Assembly (NCBI GenBank): GCA_937875545.1
Contig: CALLYE010000022.1
Location: 1 to 6,181 of the forward strand
Direction of reading: 5' to 3'
From: DTU078 sp002397345
GTDB lineage: Bacteria; Bacillota; Clostridia; Oscillospirales; CAG-272
DNA: 6,181 nt
In this document: positions 4,761 to 6,181 of the stretch, in pieces
How positions within the stretch are numbered: the first letter of the stretch is position 1
Layout: each line of letters opens with the position of its first letter
Notes under the pieces: generated by a model
What the model was told of the DNA's origin: nothing
The model's database searches: none
The model's input: the letters and a program-made list of their open reading frames with translations, nothing else
Position numbers and translations under genes: made by a program

Positions 4761-5930
4761 ATGTCACTGATTATTTTAGGTTCTACAGGTTCGGTCGGCA
4801 CACAGGCGGTCGAGGTCGCGCGGAAACTCGGCATAAAAGTCGCGGCGCTCACCTGCGGCAGCGATATAAAGCTGCTCGAGGAACAGGCGCGAATGCTCGG
4901 CGTTTCGGCTTGCGCCGCCGCGGACAAGAGTGCGGCGCGCGAGCTGAGGGTCGCGCTTGCCGATACAGATATAAAAATCTATTCCGGCGAGGACGGTATC
5001 TGCGAGCTTATCGCGGAACCGCGCACGCGCAAATCCTACGCGGGCTGCGAAGCCGATAAAGTGCTGGTCGCCATTTCGGGTATCGCGGGTCTGCGCCCCA
5101 CGCTGGCGGCGATTGACGCGGGCTATGACGTCGCGCTGGCAAACAAAGAAACGCTCGTGACGGCGGGGCGGCTCGTCATGGCACACGCAAAAACGCGCGG
5201 GGTAAAAATCCTGCCGGTGGACAGCGAACACAGCGCGATATTCCAGTGCCTGACCCACCCGGAAGCGGTGTCACGGCTGATCCTCACAGCGTCCGGCGGC
5301 CCCTTTTTCGGCAAAACGCGCCGTGATACCGCGTCGGTCACGCCCGGACAGGCGCTGGGGCACCCTACATGGAAGATGGGCCCGCGCGTGACAATCGATT
5401 CGTCGACGCTGATGAACAAGGGCTTCGAGGTTATCGAAGCGGCGCGGCTTTATGATATTCCCACAGACCGTATCGAGGTTGTTGTCCATCGCGAGAGCAT
5501 AATACACTCTATGGTCGAATACATTGATAACGCGTCGATAGCGCAGCTCAGCCTGCCCGACATGCGGCTGTGCATTTCCTACGCACTGACCTATCCAAAC
5601 CGTGCCTGCGGCTTGACCGGGCGGCTGAACCTTGCCGATATTGGCAGACTGACGTTTTACAAACCCGATTTCGAGAATTTCCCGCTGCTCGGGCTTGCAT
5701 ATGATGCAGAGAGCCGCTCCGACGCGGCGAGGGTCGCGCTCAACGCCGCCGATGAAATTGCGGTTGAACTGTTTTTACAAGGCAAGATCGGATATAACGA
5801 TATTTCGGAGCTGGTGACAGCGGTGGTGCGCGGCGCGCGCGACGAAGATTACGGGGACTGCGACCGGATAATCGCCGCCGACCGCGAATTTCGGGAAAAA
5901 ACTAAAAATCTGCTGGGCGATACCCTATAA
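4761..5930 (+). CDS. dxr: 1-deoxy-D-xylulose 5-phosphate reductoisomerase
   Basis: This cytoplasmic enzyme rearranges and reduces DXP to 2-C-methyl-D-erythritol 4-phosphate with NADPH, the committed step of the MEP isoprenoid pathway and the target of fosmidomycin. The 389-residue protein begins with a Rossmann domain, GSTGSVGTQ at 7-15, and includes LANKETLVTAGRLVM. The catalytic domain has PVDSEHSAIFQ with metal ligands Asp154 and Glu156, LTASGGPF, the flexible-loop HPTWKMG with His201, and DSSTLMNKGFEVIEA with Glu223 as the third metal ligand (E. coli Asp150, Glu152, Glu231). VVHRESIIHSMVEY and the C-terminal helical domain follow, so it is full length and intact. The start is fixed by the nucleotide-binding strand MSLIILGSTGS, but no Shine-Dalgarno is visible in the AT-rich bases before it. 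Its place after cdsA follows Firmicutes order; its product pathway feeds UppS. Confidence 0.98.
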   Translation: MSLIILGSTGSVGTQAVEVARKLGIKVAALTCGSDIKLLEEQARMLGVSACAAADKSAARELRVALADTDIKIYSGEDGICELIAEPRTRKSYAGCEADKVLVAISGIAGLRPTLAAIDAGYDVALANKETLVTAGRLVMAHAKTRGVKILPVDSEHSAIFQCLTHPEAVSRLILTASGGPFFGKTRRDTASVTPGQALGHPTWKMGPRVTIDSSTLMNKGFEVIEAARLYDIPTDRIEVVVHRESIIHSMVEYIDNASIAQLSLPDMRLCISYALTYPNRACGLTGRLNLADIGRLTFYKPDFENFPLLGLAYDAESRSDAARVALNAADEIAVELFLQGKIGYNDISELVTAVVRGARDEDYGDCDRIIAADREFREKTKNLLGDTL

Positions 5931-5932
5931 TC

Positions 5933-5938
5933 GAGGTG
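5933..5938 (+). promoter_or_regulatory. GAGGTG: ribosome binding site or start region of the rseP-like gene
   Basis: GAGGTG matches the anti-Shine-Dalgarno well and begins two bases after the dxr stop. Its last three bases are also the GTG that gives the family-like N-terminus. It can be the binding site for a rare ATT start at 5945 (6 bases away), or contain the start codon itself; the sequence cannot decide. Confidence 0.45.
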
Positions 5939-6181
5939 CATCTTATTTATATTCTGCTTGCTATATTGATTTTTGGCGTTCTTATCTTTGTGCATGAGCT
6001 GGGTCATTATCTTGCGGCTCGTATTTTCGGCGTTACGGTGCGCGAATTCTCCATCGGCATGGGCCCGAAGCTGTTTACGAAAAAATCCAAGAAAACCGGT
6101 ATCGACTACTCGCTGCGGCTGCTGCCCATCGGCGGATTTGTCAGCATGGCGGGTGAGGACGAGGAATCCGAAGATAAAGGC
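5936..6181 (+). CDS. rseP: Site-2 intramembrane zinc metalloprotease, N-terminal part (runs off the window)
   Basis: RseP/RasP proteases cut membrane-spanning segments of anti-sigma factors and leftover signal peptides. The visible 82 codons show a first membrane helix (IYILLAILIFGVLIFV) carrying the zinc motif HELGH at residues 20-24, followed by YLAARIFGVTVREFSIGMGPKLF, a lysine-rich linker and RLLPIGGFVSMAGEDEES, all typical of the family. The PDZ domain and the second metal motif lie beyond the window. The start is uncertain. GTG at 5936 puts 19 residues before HELGH, the same as I recall for Bacillus RasP, but leaves no ribosome binding site of its own. ATT at 5945 is spaced well from GAGGTG. 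TTG at 5966 would cut the helix short. Only a few bases separate it from dxr, so the two are co-transcribed. The Firmicutes name rasP would serve equally. Confidence 0.93.
   Translation, partial: MHLIYILLAILIFGVLIFVHELGHYLAARIFGVTVREFSIGMGPKLFTKKSKKTGIDYSLRLLPIGGFVSMAGEDEESEDKG

Overview
The window is a stretch of bacterial chromosome carrying seven genes, all on the + strand: tsf, pyrH, frr, uppS, cdsA, dxr and the first part of an rseP/rasP-type site-2 protease. The order uppS-cdsA-dxr-rseP after tsf-pyrH-frr is the arrangement usual in Firmicutes; in E. coli dxr lies between frr and uppS. Protein sequences, the moderately GC-rich coding DNA, AT-rich gaps and palindromic 'GTAGGGGCGG...' repeats suggest a clostridial organism, perhaps of the Oscillospirales. 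That placement is an inference, and no species can be named. The gene upstream of the window is probably rpsB, but it is not visible.

Layout. Positions 1-273 hold a tandem array of 70-73 bp units, each with two inverted repeats. The array runs up to the tsf ribosome binding site. tsf (285-1214) is followed by a strong hairpin with an AU-rich tail, then a 254 bp gap with a good extended -10 promoter candidate and a possibly structured leader for pyrH. pyrH (1469-2206) and frr (2222-2776) are tightly spaced and clearly co-transcribed, and uppS (2809-3573) follows after 32 bp. uppS ends in a 20-residue glycine-rich tail encoded by six G-runs. A 208 bp AT-rich then G-rich gap separates it from cdsA (3782-4684). 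A 76 bp gap with a GC palindrome and an AT-rich stretch precedes dxr (4761-5930). The rseP reading frame starts within a few bases of the dxr stop and runs off the end.

Function. tsf and frr serve translation elongation and ribosome recycling. pyrH makes UDP for RNA, DNA and cell-wall precursors. dxr performs the committed step of the MEP isoprenoid pathway. uppS extends isoprenoid units to undecaprenyl diphosphate, the wall lipid carrier. cdsA makes CDP-diacylglycerol for phospholipids, and rseP cleaves membrane proteins.

The genes are ordinary and intact. The unusual content is between and at the edges of genes: the tandem hairpin array before tsf, the G-rich tail of uppS, G-rich and palindromic elements before cdsA and dxr, and weak or ambiguous translation starts for uppS, dxr and rseP. 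I see no sign of a new multi-gene system, phage, transposase or CRISPR array.
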